A stretch of DNA of 64,000 nucleotides, taken from the NCBI GenBank assembly GCA_023333565.1, contig JAJKFH010003504.1, positions 4,922,005-4,986,004 of the forward strand, written 5' to 3'. Positions 50,441-63,000 of the stretch are shown here, in pieces. Below the pieces are notes generated by a model, which searched no databases, was not told where the DNA came from, and saw only the letters and a program-made list of their open reading frames with translations. A program made the position numbers and the translations under genes. Source of the DNA: Puffinus mauretanicus (Eukaryota > Chordata > Aves > Procellariiformes > Procellariidae). Every line of letters begins with the position of its first letter. The first letter of the stretch is position 1.

Positions 50441-53335
50441 AAACTATTCCTTCCTATTGTCTCACTAACTCAAATAACATGGTGCTCGGAAGAGGAAGGC
50501 AGGGACATTTTTTACCCTTATGAACAAAGATGAATGCGAGGAATGGAGAGAACAAAGCAAAATAGGCTGGAGGAAGTTAAGAACAATAAGAGCGTGTCCC
50601 GTTTCAAGGGGAAGGCTCATTCAATACAATATTCCACCAAACAAAACAACGATCAGAGTAGAAGCGTAGTCCTGAAAACAAAGAGTTGCAACAGGATTGT
50701 TTTCACTTAATCTTGAACATATATTTCAAAACAGCAAATTGAAATTCTTAACTGTCAAACTGTTTTTATTAATGACATAGACTATCCTGACCTTTTGCTA
50801 CCTTATAAAAGTACATGACAATCTTGTCAAAAATAATTCATCTAAAATCTTCAGAAAAGTTGTCAGCTAAGAAAACCACAGCTATGTATACATAACTCAT
50901 CAGCTAACTGGAAAAGAGTATCATATTTAGAAAATGAGTAAAATACATTTTTCTACATCTTCCTTATGTCTCAGGGCTAAAGAATATTTCATAGATTTCT
51001 AAAATTGCATGCTATAGCTATTCAAGACTCTAAACAGAATAAAGAAGTATACACTTAGTAGCAGGCCTCTCATTTTACTTCAGCATCTAATACGTTATCC
51101 CAATGATATGACCTTGCTTCTCAAGGTAACTTGTAAGGTAAACTTTTTAAAAGTAAGATGTGTAATATCACTGGTATTAATCAATGCATGCTCAGTTTAA
51201 ACATCGTTGTATGGAATATGGAAGAAGAACTTAATGGAAGACAGACTGAAGTAAATTGAAAAAAATCTTAGTCTAGGACTGAAATACAGACTTTTCATGC
51301 AAAGCTTGCTGTTAAATCCAATTCCAGTTTAATAATGACAAAGATATTGCACTGCCAAGCTTCACAAAAGCCTCAGACTAGTTAATACTGGCTAAAATTA
51401 TTAATTGATTAACTAATAGGACAGCTGAACCTAATGAGTCACTCAGCATAGTGCTGGTATCATCACCAGTTGTCTCAGAAGAGCTGGGAGTTGTGCAAGC
51501 TTTGTAGCTTCACATATTTCTCTGTATCTAAAGGCTGTCATTTCTGAACAGACTTGCAATGTGGGGGTGTGGGAAACGTGAGGAAACTTGTTTTGCTGTT
51601 TTCTGAGGTATATGTAAGCTGTTGTGAAAAAGCTTCAGTCTTCAGAACAGTTTGTGAATGCTTCACATGACATTTGGGCCTCCTTCCTGATGGTAAAAAC
51701 TCTCATACTGCATGTACTAGCTAATCCCTTGGTTCTTTCAAATTGTTCATCTGATGCTGTTAACATATATTAAAGCTATAACCAAGCTTTCCCTGACATG
51801 CATCAACATTTTAAGTAGTGTATGGCAGAGAAATTTTTTTTGCACCATAAAAAAAACATGTGCCTCCTTTAAAATAAACTGCCTTGAGAATCATATTACA
51901 TTACATTTAATTCTAAATTCTACTAAACCTGTTTGCACACACACGTCTTTGGCAGGGTGCCTTCCAGTGGGAGCAAGTTACATACATACCAGCTGTAATG
52001 GCCCATATAGGATATTAAAAACATGTAAAGTATAATTTGATAATCTACCTTTGGAACTAGTGAGAGAATTCTCATCTCAGTGTTCTCCAGGGACTGTAAT
52101 GCCAAAGGACAGATTGTTTCTTGTCAGTTTTCAAACTGATCTCTTATTTGCAAACATAGCGAGTGATGCCAAATGCGGTTCAGAACGCAAATCAAACAAC
52201 TATTTTATTATGTGCTGTTTTGAATTGCATATGCAGGACAGAGAGGCAAGCAATGCCAAAAAAAAAAAAATCATACTTGCACATCACACGAGCCATTTTT
52301 GTAATATACTTGAGCACTGCATAAAAATGCAAAGAAATAAAACAATTCCAATAAAATAATAAGCGCCTTATGAATTAAATATTATATTCACAATGCTACA
52401 CACTGGGATTTAACAGAACATGACATACAATGTGGACCAAGCGTGGAAAATCCAACTACATTTACAAATACAGTAGATATACTACTTTTTCTCTCTAAAA
52501 GAAAGAAAACAAAACAGGGGGAAACGATAAATTATTTATTGAATGAAAACAGGAAGAAGAAATTGAGAAAAATTTTTTCTTTGAAAAAACAGGATAGCTT
52601 GTAGCCAATGATAATAAACCCACTTATTCATTAGAAGCAGGTCCAAACTGATTCCATTTGAATCACAGCAGGAGCACTGAGAGTAGCAATTAATGCAACT
52701 GTCGGTGTGGCAGTTGTTTTCTGAATGTCTTCCTGTCCGTCTTAGTTTTGGTTTTAACAAACAAGATGAAATTTAACTGGAAAAGTTACTTAACCTGTTT
52801 CTAAGATGATCACAACACTGGCTAAATCAGCAAAGGGAGAACTGTTTTAAGTGACTTGCTGTAGACACCTATGGATCATGAATTAAAGACTTTGTTGTAC
52901 CTGACATGCAAATACATACAGCAGTGTGTATGCCAGAATGACAACGCGTGGGGGAAAGAGAAGAGGCATCGCCAATGTATGGCAGCCAGCTAAGACTAAT
53001 TTAGAGTCCTCTTAGATTAAACTGGAGTGAAAGAGAGAAGATATTCTGTTCTTTACAAAGAGTTCACCTATAGCTGATTAACAGATACTTCTTCCGTGAA
53101 CAAAAGCTAATTTAAACAGGAGTCCCCCTTATTGCTCATTAATTTTTACAGGTGGGTGCTGGGCCTGTGCAGATATAATGGGCGAGGAAAACAAGAGCAA
53201 AATCCCTCACAGATGAAAAAAAGAAAAAGATTACTTTGAAATAAAGGATTCCAAAGGATTAACTTCAGTAGTTTACTGTTGATCAGTATCTTATTTTAAA
53301 ACATCACTCTTGCATTTTTTCAAGATTAGTTGAAT

Positions 53336-53357
53336 TTATTAATTATTATTATTATTA
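53336..53357 (+). repeat. (ATT)n microsatellite
   Basis: About seven slightly imperfect ATT units. Confidence 0.8.
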
Positions 53358-53855
53358 CGGTGATTGTAAGGGGGAAGTGAGTTATAAGAATAATAAATCT
53401 CTACTTAAGCGGCTTATCCCTACTGTTATATATTAATCATGGCATATATGGGATTATAACCAACTGCAAATAAAAAACAGGGGGAAAAAAAAGAGGTTGA
53501 GTAGCTGTATGTTTCTGGATTAAATCACAATATAAGAAAACGTCTTAGAATTCCAACTGTGCCAAAGCAAAAGGCACAACAACCTCCGGATACAGGAACG
53601 TCGCATATTTTTCTCCACACAGTAATGTGTGAAAAGATAAGATCTTTCCATAAAATTGTAAAATAGAGCACTTAAAAAGTCCATTTGAAAAGATTCCTCC
53701 AGGGATCTGAGATAGCTCCAGTATCTGTTCGAACAGGTAGTTCTACAAATAAGTGAGGCACTTTTGTCATCCCATTGAATCTGGTCAGCGTGGGCCCTCC
53801 TTTGCCCACATAGAAGTAAAACTATCCACCCGCCCTTACAGTGTGAGGCAGTTAC

Positions 53856-53948
53856 CTGAGATGTCCCTTAGCGAAGCAGTCATTTCACCTTTAGCCAAGG
53901 CAATAACTAGACTTGCAAGTTTTATCACTTCATCACAACCCCAGTGGC
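53856..53948 (-). CDS. Weak candidate exon (unrecognised)
   Basis: On the minus strand TTATTTCCAG is followed by 93 bp and then GTAACT. Read in the one open phase (two leading bases, one trailing base) it encodes 30 residues, including HWGCDEVIKLASLVIALAKG, with an amphipathic look. The plus strand is also open here (53753-53995), so the coding strand is not settled. The phase does not follow directly from the candidate exon at 59556-59654, so at least one further exon would be needed between them. No family was recognised. An open frame of this length is fairly likely by chance; the splice sites are the only added support. Confidence 0.15.
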
Positions 53949-56149
53949 CTGGAAATAATTTGGTAAGCTCCGGTTTGAAAGAGAGCACTTGTTAAGAAAT
54001 CTAAGGTATGCATGCAAGTATTGAAACAAAGAGAGAGTTTATCTTGTTTCAAATTAAATATATGTATTTAAAAATAATGTAAGGAAAAATGTGTTTATCT
54101 GGTATTATGTTTTATGATTTCTTAATCACAAAATTTCTATTCTATGCTGTAAGTAATTACTGTTTCAAGTGAACTTCTTACCTCTTTCCAGTTTGATTGC
54201 TGGGCAGCTACTTGTAAACAAAAATACATAGCCTAGAACAGCCTACTCTGCAATTAGCTACATTAAAATACAGATATGAGAATGATCTAGATATCAAGTG
54301 TCATCTTGACATGAAGAGTTAATTGTCACAATTGCCAGGACACTGTCAGAAAAATGCTTAAATATGCCTGCATTTACAGACAATTTTTTTGTTACACATC
54401 CCAGTTTTGTTAACCTCTTAAGGCAAATTTTCCTGTCTTTTTGCAAATATTTCATTGTAGGCTGCCAGTCTGCCAAGGATACTCAATTTACCCAAAATGA
54501 CACTAAACCCAAGCACACAGAATGAAAAACCATCTGCTGGACTATGTTCTACTTATCTAGTCTGCACTGCATTACATTTAAAACTACTCACTTAAATTTA
54601 TACTGTTCAGTTTGTGAATGTTGCTTATACACAATCTTTATCTGATAGTCCAGAAACCACTAGGTATTTGTATCATTATATATACACCTATTTTGAAAAG
54701 TTAAATTGCTTCTGTCTTGAGTTATAAAATTAATAAATGTGTTAAACTGGAATGATAAACTAAACCTTCTGGGCCAAAACTTACATATTTTCAAATACAG
54801 AACATCAGTTCTTAGAACTGATAACACCGTAAGAGCACTTTGGTATCTAAAACGTAGAAAGAGAATTCTAAAAATGTTATTCTGTAAAGTCATGGTGAAA
54901 GAAAGATGGTGAAAGTCATCTCGTTTAAACACTTTGAGACATGGGTCTCATTGTTTTGCTCCCAAAAATAAGGCACAAGGAAAAAACTCCTTTTAAATTG
55001 ATTGTCATCTTCAGATGTAAAAACTCAACAACATGACTAGTTCTAACTGTTTATAATTTGGGCCTCATGTTTGAAACATGTTCCACTTCTGAACAAGCAG
55101 AAAAAACAGTATTCAACTTCCCCATTGAAATTAAATAATAGGGTGATTTTGGCAAATCTTTCCCCGTTTTTGATATTGAACCTTGAAACCCAAATTCTAT
55201 CAATATAGTGAAGTATTATCAGAAGCTTTTTCACACTGCTTTAGTTCACCATCTCAGATCAACATGATTAATTGCTCAGTTACTTTTCTGTACCTCTTCT
55301 AATCATTTAGAGTACTTATTTTTATAGCATAACTACATGCAGTTAACATCTCTTGATTTCTGCTTGACTGTGGTTTAATGAGAAAAATTCAAGACATCAA
55401 TCTTTGCCTTAAGTTATTCTAGTTCTGATGCTCAAATGATCAGGTTTACTCTCATAACAATAATACTTTCATGTGACAAACTCAAAGCATTTTAATAACT
55501 TTAATAAAACAGGTAAGAGCAGAGCTGCCTTGAAAGGAGTTCTGTTGTTTTCAGGCAATATTAGTGGCAGCATTCCCTGTACGCTAAATATCTCACTACT
55601 TGAGGGCAAGAGTAACACTAGCAATCAAGCCAAGAGAGAGATAGAATTTGTCGATAACAACTGTAATATATGCCCGAAAGAGTTTATGATCCAACCTAAT
55701 AAAAACAATAAAGTATAAGGAACTCTGACATGCTTGAGTTTTCCATGGCAAAATGAGAACAGTAAGAGCAATTAATAGGCATTATCCCATTTTACTTAGA
55801 GAGATAAGAAGTTTTATAGCCAGGACTGGTTGGAAAAAGAGAGTTCAATTTTCCAAAGTTTTAAGGTTTTTCAAAATATTTTGTTCCATTTCTGAATTAA
55901 AATAAGGCTTTTCAATATATCATAAAAATATGACTCATATGAAAATACAGTGCACATTACCTAACTTGAAAGAAATGTTAAAATCACGGTTAGGACACCT
56001 AAGGCTGCCATTCATCCAGTTCTTCCCAGATATCTTCTCTACTCTCCAGATGAAATTTTAACAGTAAGAGTTCATGTCTGGGTTTTATAAGCCTAATATC
56101 TGCCAGGAAGTCCTTAAGTTGTATGTGAGTCAATGAGACACTGCCTTAC
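53949..56149. other. AT-rich unique DNA, no gene seen
   Basis: No recognisable repeat or exon. The minus-strand frames at 54660-54932 and 55043-55234 are AT-driven. Confidence 0.5.
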
Positions 56150-56830
56150 CGCAGGGTCCGACTCATCTGACCACAGCCTCCATGAAATGCCAGGCTGGAG
56201 GGGAAGCAAGGACTGGAAGTGCAGGCCAGGAGCAGCAGTGCTGGCACTCAACAGCGGGTATTGGTTAGGGAGATAAGAAAACCAGCCCAGGAGCTACCAC
56301 AGGTCTTAGTGAGACTAGGTCCACCTCCTCCCTTTGGTCTCCCAACTCTTTGCCACTTACTAGTACCCTTTACCCTTTCCCTTTCACCAAGCCCCAAAAT
56401 AGCTTCTCCAACACAGGCCAAGTTCTGGCTCCTGAGAGCCCCTAGTCCTTGGGCTGCAATTCTGCAGGGCTCAGAGTATCAAGAACAAGCATGTCCCACT
56501 CATTTTGGGGTGATCTGTATGCCAGCTCTCCCAGAGGAGGGACTGCCATATTCAGGTATGGGGAGGTGAGGAGCTGCGAGGTACGGGGAGATGGGATGTA
56601 TGGGGGTGGGAATTCCAGCTTAGGAAAAGATGGGGAGCTCTGGAGACACTTGGGGCCAAGCCCACCCACATCGCCACAACCAGACACCCTCATGTAGGTA
56701 TGGAGCACACACGGAAGAGCACGACACTGTCACATTAATGCCTTCTTAGCTCTTCCCACAAAGGACTGGCCCAATCATCATCCTTTCCCTTGCCTCTGTG
56801 TGCATCCCCTGGCACTGCATGCTCCGTTTT
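56150..56830. other. GC-rich patch of unknown nature
   Basis: About 680 bp that is clearly GC-richer than both flanks, with few CpG. Open frames exist on both strands (56219-56569 plus, 56442-56708 minus), which is expected from the composition alone. Two G-rich near-repeats occur near 56553-56597 (AGGTATGGGGAGGTGAGG and AGGTACGGGGAGATGGGA). No known transposon ends were recognised. It could be a decayed insertion or contain a real exon (see 56442-56573). Confidence 0.4.
56442..56573 (-). CDS. Weak candidate terminal exon (unrecognised)
   Basis: The minus strand has a pyrimidine-rich acceptor (ATCTCCCCGTACCTCGCAG) followed by 43 open codons and a TAG (56442-56444). The peptide includes NMAVPPLGELAYRSP and ends WDMLVLDTLSPAELQPKD, an acidic, ordered-looking C-terminus. 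The frame begins in phase 0, the phase left by the candidate exon at 59556-59654, so it could be that gene's last exon after an intron of about 3 kb. No clear AATAAA was found close downstream. The GC-rich composition makes long open frames likely by chance, so support is weak. Confidence 0.18.
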   Translation of the reverse strand, partial: LLTSPYLNMAVPPLGELAYRSPQNEWDMLVLDTLSPAELQPKD

Positions 56831-59555
56831 GCACCTTGGAAACTCTGCTTCCCTAAATAGTCACCTAGGACATCCAAATTCAAGTCCTCTCTCTGCACAA
56901 TTCAGTCCCAAAGTTCTGACATTTTAAGGAACTGCACTGCCAGGTTGTGCATATGTGTGTGTGCACACGAGTCCATTCTGTCATGTCCCTCACCCCCCAG
57001 TTTTCTTCCTGGTCCTAAGAAAACAAATAGGCTCATACAAAATTTCTCTTTCTTAGAAATACTCCTTAAAAAAATTCTTAACTTGTACTGGTCGAAAGAA
57101 TCTAAGCATAATAGAAAAATCTGTTATGAAGCCATACTCTTCTGAGCCCAGCTATCCAGATTTTAACTGCAAGAAACTCTTTTTTCACACATAGGCTATT
57201 AGAAATTATTGCTGTATGTTATTACCTCCAAAAGCACATTGAGAAAACAATGTTTAATTCAAATCATGCACTCAGAGAAAAAACTAATTACTCTTCCAGA
57301 AAAAAATATGTAAGGTAGAACTGCAAAATAATATGATTATTCAAGCATTATACAAAAAAAGACAAAACCAAAACAAGCCATGCAGTTAAATGTTATTTTT
57401 AATTTACTTTTTGACAGACTTATTTTCATATTTGTGTTCTCCTGTTACAAAGGTATTGTACTGAAGATGTCAGTGTTGATCAGCTTCCAATCATCAATAG
57501 CACTTATTGAAATAGCATCCTGCTAGGAATGGGGGATTTTGTGCCTTTGCTGGAGTACACCATTGATTTATGGGAAAAAAAAAAGAAAAAATAAATAATT
57601 AAAAGTGAACCCTGACTGTGGAATAAAGCTCCAAGAAATAAATTTTATTTTTGATATAAGACAATAAGTAAACATCTTACGAGATGTTTTCTTGTATACT
57701 TAATGTCTTCTGGCAAAACTAAAATTCTATTTCAAATACGTTAACATGCTCATAAAATGTTCAAAAAAAGCTTTTCTCTAAAAATTATGAGCTATGGCTT
57801 CAGGGCTTCAGTGTTAGAATAGCACTGACCTAAGTGTCTTGATTATTTTGAAGGTCCTATAGAGTTGAATAATTAGTATTATAATAGATTTATACAGAAA
57901 TATTTGCAAATACCTTAAGAGGAAAAGAAAGAAAGCTAAAATTTTTGAAGCATTCTTTTAGTCTACGTTACAAGACTCTATAGAGAAGAATATATTTTCT
58001 TAGTGCATACTCTGGCACTGTTTTATGAAATTTTGCAAGGTTATTGGAATAATCTATACACATACACGCTTTAAACAACCTGTACTAAACCTGTTTTTAA
58101 AGTTCCTGAGTGAGCCCCACTGTGTCAGGAGTGGAATGTGTCCACTCACCCTGCCTCTGTCATCTTGGAGGAAGCTTGAAAGCAAATGTTCCTCTGGAGG
58201 GAGCCCCTCAGGACTAACGAAGATCCAGTCTGCAACTTTTTTCCTCCCATAGCAACACACAAATGGCAGGAGAGTTTATATGGTGCCCTCTTTGTTGAAA
58301 TACAATTAATGACGACGAAAGTTTGACAGTCCCATGTATAGCTACCTGTATTTCTATTTTCCCTTATGCATACGGTGTGAAATATATAAATCACTATTAT
58401 TTGGGTTACTTCCCAATGTCTTGGATGTTTAAATTTCAAAATTACCACACGGCACCATTTTAACCACTGGGAATATTTTGCAGAAAAAACAAATCTCTGC
58501 CCATTCTCCCCTTCGCAACCATGAATAGAACGTATTTTTGCTAATCATTTTCTCTAGGTGAAGAGCTTTTCCAGTTACAGAGGAATTCAGGTAATGGATA
58601 ATTACTTAGTGGATTGGTGGCTGTATTACATAGCATAAGATATATCAAAGAAATAATAAAACAAACCATTTATAAATTCCTTGACTACATCAAAGACAGC
58701 AAGGAAAAGAGGAAGCCATCATTACCAGACTAATAAGGTAACTTTATAACATTACATTGAAGTTTTTCCCCCGATCTAATGCTGAGTTTATAAAAAAGGA
58801 ATTAGTCCCATTTTGAAAATGGTTGGTATGTTAATTTAAACAAAACTGGAATGCAGGTCTACTAACTAAATGCTTTCTATATTTAGAACAAAAGGCAATT
58901 GCCTTGATATTCCCCAATTATCATTACTGCAAATTCTAAACAATTTAAGTTTTTCTTATGAAGAAAGAAGGCAGAAGAATCTTACCTATAAGGACTTCCA
59001 GAAAACAGCTGGTTAAACATAGTTAAATTTTATGAGAAGAAAAATACTGATAGTATTGACCATTTTTACATACCTATATCTTTTTAAATAAAAGGGATCC
59101 ATGCTGCAGCACAGTTTCAACAAGTAACACGAAACAAAATTCCCCAACATTAGGAATGCTTAACATGTTATTACATTCTCACTGGTCCCACGCTAGAAAA
59201 AATATACAAGCAGCAAATAATCAATGGTTGTTTAAGAGCCTAATCTTGTACTAGTGAAAATAATGCAGCACAGCAACAAGTTCACTGGAGTGCTCCTTTA
59301 ACACAAAACATACCAGATGTACAGCTGTTTATCTTGCAAAAAAATAAATAAAAGAGAGCATAAAGACTTTTGAAAGGATCTTCTCCCCGGTATTTAACAA
59401 CTAATATGCAAAGTATTCAAGGATTCTTGCCTGAAATCATGAATAGCAATAGGTCGTTTTTCAGGGTATTAAAAAAAGCTAACCAGACACAAAACAGGAT
59501 GCCAGCAGGCAGCTTGCATGAGACATAAGGCTTTATATTCCCACTAGGAACATAC
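56831..59555. other. AT-rich unique DNA, no firm gene
   Basis: A minus-strand exon-like segment near 58150-58230 has a GTGAGT donor (ending ...GGCAGG before GTGAGT) but a poor acceptor tract, so it is not called. Otherwise no repeat or coding signal was recognised. If the exons at 59.6-60.1 kb are real, this is likely intron or downstream flank. Confidence 0.4.
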
Positions 59556-59654
59556 CTTCTCTGTTTTTGCTTTCCTGGCGTTATGCACAAACCTGCGTCC
59601 CAGCTTCTTGGCATACCAGATAGAGGCAAACATTGTAGTGATGAAGATTTCAGT
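59556..59654 (-). CDS. Candidate internal exon of an unrecognised membrane protein
   Basis: The minus strand has a T-rich tract and acceptor (TTTTTTTTTTGTGTGCTGCATATTCAG across the boundary, only its end cited: CATATTCAG), then 33 open codons, then a strong donor (GAGAAG followed by GTATGT). Both boundaries are phase 0. The peptide runs TEIFITTMFASIW, then a strongly basic segment YAKKLGRRFVHNARKAK, ending TEK. GC content at third codon positions is well above the AT-rich surroundings, and CpGs occur inside the exon. It joins in phase to the candidate exon at 59990-60086 across a 335-bp intron. Together they look like a transmembrane helix followed by a basic cytoplasmic segment. I do not recognise the protein. 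Chance pairing cannot be excluded without transcripts or homologues. Confidence 0.45.
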
Positions 59655-59989
59655 CTGAATATGCAGCACACAAAAAAAAAATACCAAAAAACTTCCCCCG
59701 CAACTGAGATACAAATCTAACGCTGGTTCAGGTCTCTCAACTATGCTGTTGCTTTGTCAGGTCTTCTCATGCTGCCTTCTGAAAAAAAAAACCACAACCA
59801 CCCAGTGTGGCCAGTCTGCAGGTGTATTTACATACTGCCAGCGGGAAGTCCAGCGTGAGGCATCTTTGCATCCAGCTCACATCCAGTCTGCTAAGTGCCT
59901 GTCTGCAGTTCTTTAGCACTGTCACCACAAACTACATATGTGTCAGTATGAAAGGAAGCTGCAGTAAACTACTGTAGCAGACAGCTCAC
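59655..59989 (-). other. Putative 335-bp intron
   Basis: Lies between the two candidate exons. On the minus strand it starts GTGAGC and ends with a T-rich tract and ATTCAG, fitting the GT-AG rule. Its length is normal for a small bird intron. The minus-strand open frame that covers 59417-59671 in another phase is considered a shadow. Confidence 0.4.
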
Positions 59990-60086
59990 CTCCTCTTCTC
60001 CTGTTCTGAAATTTAACTCCTTGGTTCTCTTCGATTTGCCAGCATGCAACAGAAGCAGCAGCAGTTCAAGTATGAGATACACAGCA
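59990..60086 (-). CDS. Candidate exon encoding a transmembrane helix (unrecognised)
   Basis: On the minus strand a very good polypyrimidine acceptor (TGTACCCCTTTCCTTTCCTG then CAG) precedes 97 bp that end GAAGAGGAG before a GTGAGC donor. Only one of the three phases is open: one leading base plus 32 codons. It begins AVYLILELLLLLLHAG, a hydrophobic helix, then KSKRTKELNFRTGEEE, a charged segment. The positive charges just after the helix would place this side in the cytoplasm by the positive-inside rule. The exon ends in phase 0, matching the start of the next candidate exon. The upstream exon must end in phase 2 and would lie above 60086; none was found with confidence. CTG repeats contribute to the Leu run, so part of the hydrophobicity could be low-complexity. 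Confidence 0.42.
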
Positions 60087-63000
60087 CTGCAGGAAAGGAA
60101 AGGGGTACAGAAGTGCCAAAAATAGAAACGTATATTAACTGTTAAGCTGAAGGAACAGGTGTTTTACGTGTTTCAGTGCAATTAAGATATGAAAGGAAAC
60201 GTATTTTACTTTGTTCTAGCGGTTTGGGATCTATTCAGAGATATTTTTGTTACCTAGTTTCAGTTTGGAACAGAAAGACATCATAGCTGTTCAGTTCACT
60301 TGCTGATGTCATACATGTTTTGCTAAAGGATTTAAGACTCACTCAAGGGCTTCTGTTTTTCTTTGATAATGGCTTCATGAAATAGAAAACTGACTTCTTT
60401 TTTTCAAATTAATCTTTAACCTCTGCCCTACCTAAGCTTGCTTTTTTCTCTTCCTTTAATTGCAAGTTGTTATACATTAGGAGTTGAGAAGTCCTTATGA
60501 AAGCCTATTTTTGCAGTGAAACAGCAATGCACTCTTTTCCTTTTGTCACATACTTCAGCTTTAACCCCTGCACCTCTCTTCAGTTATAATCTCTAAACAA
60601 TAAGCAGAAACATACCCTTTTGGCTCCAGACATATGACTGACCAGATGTTCCTCCCAGCCAGAGGCAGTATCAAAGCTGTAAACTTACAGGGTTTATAGC
60701 TATGTATTGTATTTGATAGTATTTTGCATTATAGGACAAATCCTGCCCCTTGCCCTCCCACCTACAATTGTGGAGATACCAACATGTGGGAGAACCACTG
60801 CTGTCCTGTGTACAGGATCCCATTTGGGATGCACACATGCAAGAGTAATTTCTGCTCAGCTATTCTGTGATAAAGAGCAAATCAAAATTAATATATGCAC
60901 CGCAAAGGAAGTACAGTCACCGCAATCTAGTATAGGGCTCTTGGGGACAAGGAAACACTTTTTCTGCCCCAGGATTTTCAGAGAATGGCTGAAACTATTT
61001 TCTCCAGGGTGCATTAATTCAAAAGGGAAAATATTCCACTCCCACTTACAACTTACACAGAACATCCAAGTTACTGGAGCTGGATGGCATTGCCCAAGCT
61101 TTGAGCCTGAAGGCATATACTGCTCAATTCTGTTAAGATTATAAAGAGTTCAAAGAATTCCTTCAACACGTTTTAAAATGATAAATTGGCTAACTAAATT
61201 GAAATTCTTAGATAGTGACTTTTTTATCAAGGAAACTCCAAGGTATATGTTTGCTTTTTGCTTGACATCTAAAACCTTCTGACAAAATATTTGGTAACTG
61301 GTAATGTTTCTGGGAAAGGAATAATTTCTAATTATTTCCAATTCAGACATTTAGTTAATCCTGGCAGTCAGAAAGTTATAAGACCACAAGACAGAATAAA
61401 ACCATGTCTCCTCTGGAGTATGACAGATATAGAAGTGCTATCTGTCCATAACACCACCCCAACTCTCTGAACTCTGGGCTGATGGATTCTCCAAGGTGCA
61501 AAACCTTTATTACACCATGTAGCAGACTCACATCACTCTCCACATTTGTGGGATGACAGAGTGCCCTATAATGAAGGGAAGGGAGAAGAAGGAAGAAAGG
61601 TGGCCTGAAAAAATTAGGAAGAAATCAGAGATCTTGTTTCTAGCTGGGATTTCACTGTAAGGAAACATGGATGGGAAAACAAAAGTGCAGAAAAGGGGAA
61701 GCAACATCATTACATAGCTTAACCAACGTTATAAATGTTAAAGTAAAAAGAACAGGAAAAAAATCTTACATATTATATGCATAAACAGTAGAACACCTCT
61801 CCCACTCTGCTCCCATGCTTTTATGAAGAGAATAAGTATAATTTGAAATCATTGCACTGCAACCAAAAAAGAGTACATTCTCTCAAGCAACTATTTATAC
61901 AGTCTTATGTATATTCAGCTGCTGAGAAAATCGAAGGAAACACTCATTAAACAATAAAACCTCCTTTTTATGACTTCTATCATCAACATTAGCAGCTTTA
62001 CTGAACTATTTATTCAGGAAAAGTAGGGAGCAATAAAAAGCCACAATTCATCCCACTTAAAGGAAAAAAAAAATAGAATACATTGTTCATTTAAGGAATA
62101 ATGACAAAGCAATAGGGAGGTAATTTTCTCCACCCACTGAAAATGTTAGATCAAGAAGAATAAATCTCGCCAAATACCTAATTCTGATTCTAATCAGAAA
62201 TGCATTTTAACTATTTGCATGCATTTGCAGATCTATCCAAACCCTACAATATAGCAATGGCCAGACTACAAGCCATTTTCTTGCAGCTCCATCACGCAGT
62301 AGGCTGCCATACATTGTCAATAGCAGGTTTATTAGGTCTGTACTGGTACCCAGGGATTTTATGATTATTAATATTTTACTGTAACCATAACGAAGCCTGC
62401 ATTTTACAGAAGTGCTACAAGCTGCGCTGCTTTAGAAGAAGAATTGGAACTCCCAGCTGCTGTCTGCTCACAGGAGTAATATGTACTTTAGCTTGCTCAC
62501 TGAAGTGCTACGTTACAAGGGCAGAGAGATGCATACAATTGAGCAGCAATATTATCGCAGACAGGAGATAATCAGTTAAGAGCAAATTTTACAAGGGGCT
62601 TCTTGCTGCGAATGAGTGGGTGGATTTCAGTAAACCAAAGCACATCTATACTATACATTAAATAGCATTCTTGTGCCTGTATGAGAAGAATTGGTCTTAC
62701 CACAAGTGGACACATAGGTATATACATAAAGCAACTGCGGTGTTGAATCCTAATTATTTTTATGACATGGTTCCCCAACATTGCAAGCAACGGCAATTGA
62801 TGCTCAGTACTGAAACAGATGGTCATTTCAAACACCTTGCCAACTGTTTGTATGCACTGAGTATCACCAGTATTTCTGATGGTCAGCCTCCTCTTTCAGT
62901 TTAAACATTGCTGTTTTACTTAAGCAGCACATGGGAAGAAGTGCAGCTTAGCTTTAGACAGGGCATTAATCTTCTCTTGTTAAGGGATAACTTCTCACAG

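Larger units (their letters stand above)
46791..53855. other. AT-rich unique DNA, no gene seen
   Basis: No repeat family or supported exon was recognised. Small items: a near-repeat of GCACC(G/A)CCATAGCAG at about 47121 and 47321, a (TTG)n run near 49092-49106, and a T-rich tract (50417-50440). The minus-strand frame at 52536-52760 is Cys-rich but unsupported. Confidence 0.45.

Noticed and set aside
58150..58230. Minus-strand exon-like segment with a GTGAGT donor
   Set aside because: The acceptor side lacks a pyrimidine tract, and two different phases are equally open.
60707..61144. 145-codon plus-strand open frame
   Set aside because: No hydrophobic, domain or codon-bias pattern, no splice support, and a minus-strand frame is open in the same place. 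Likely chance.
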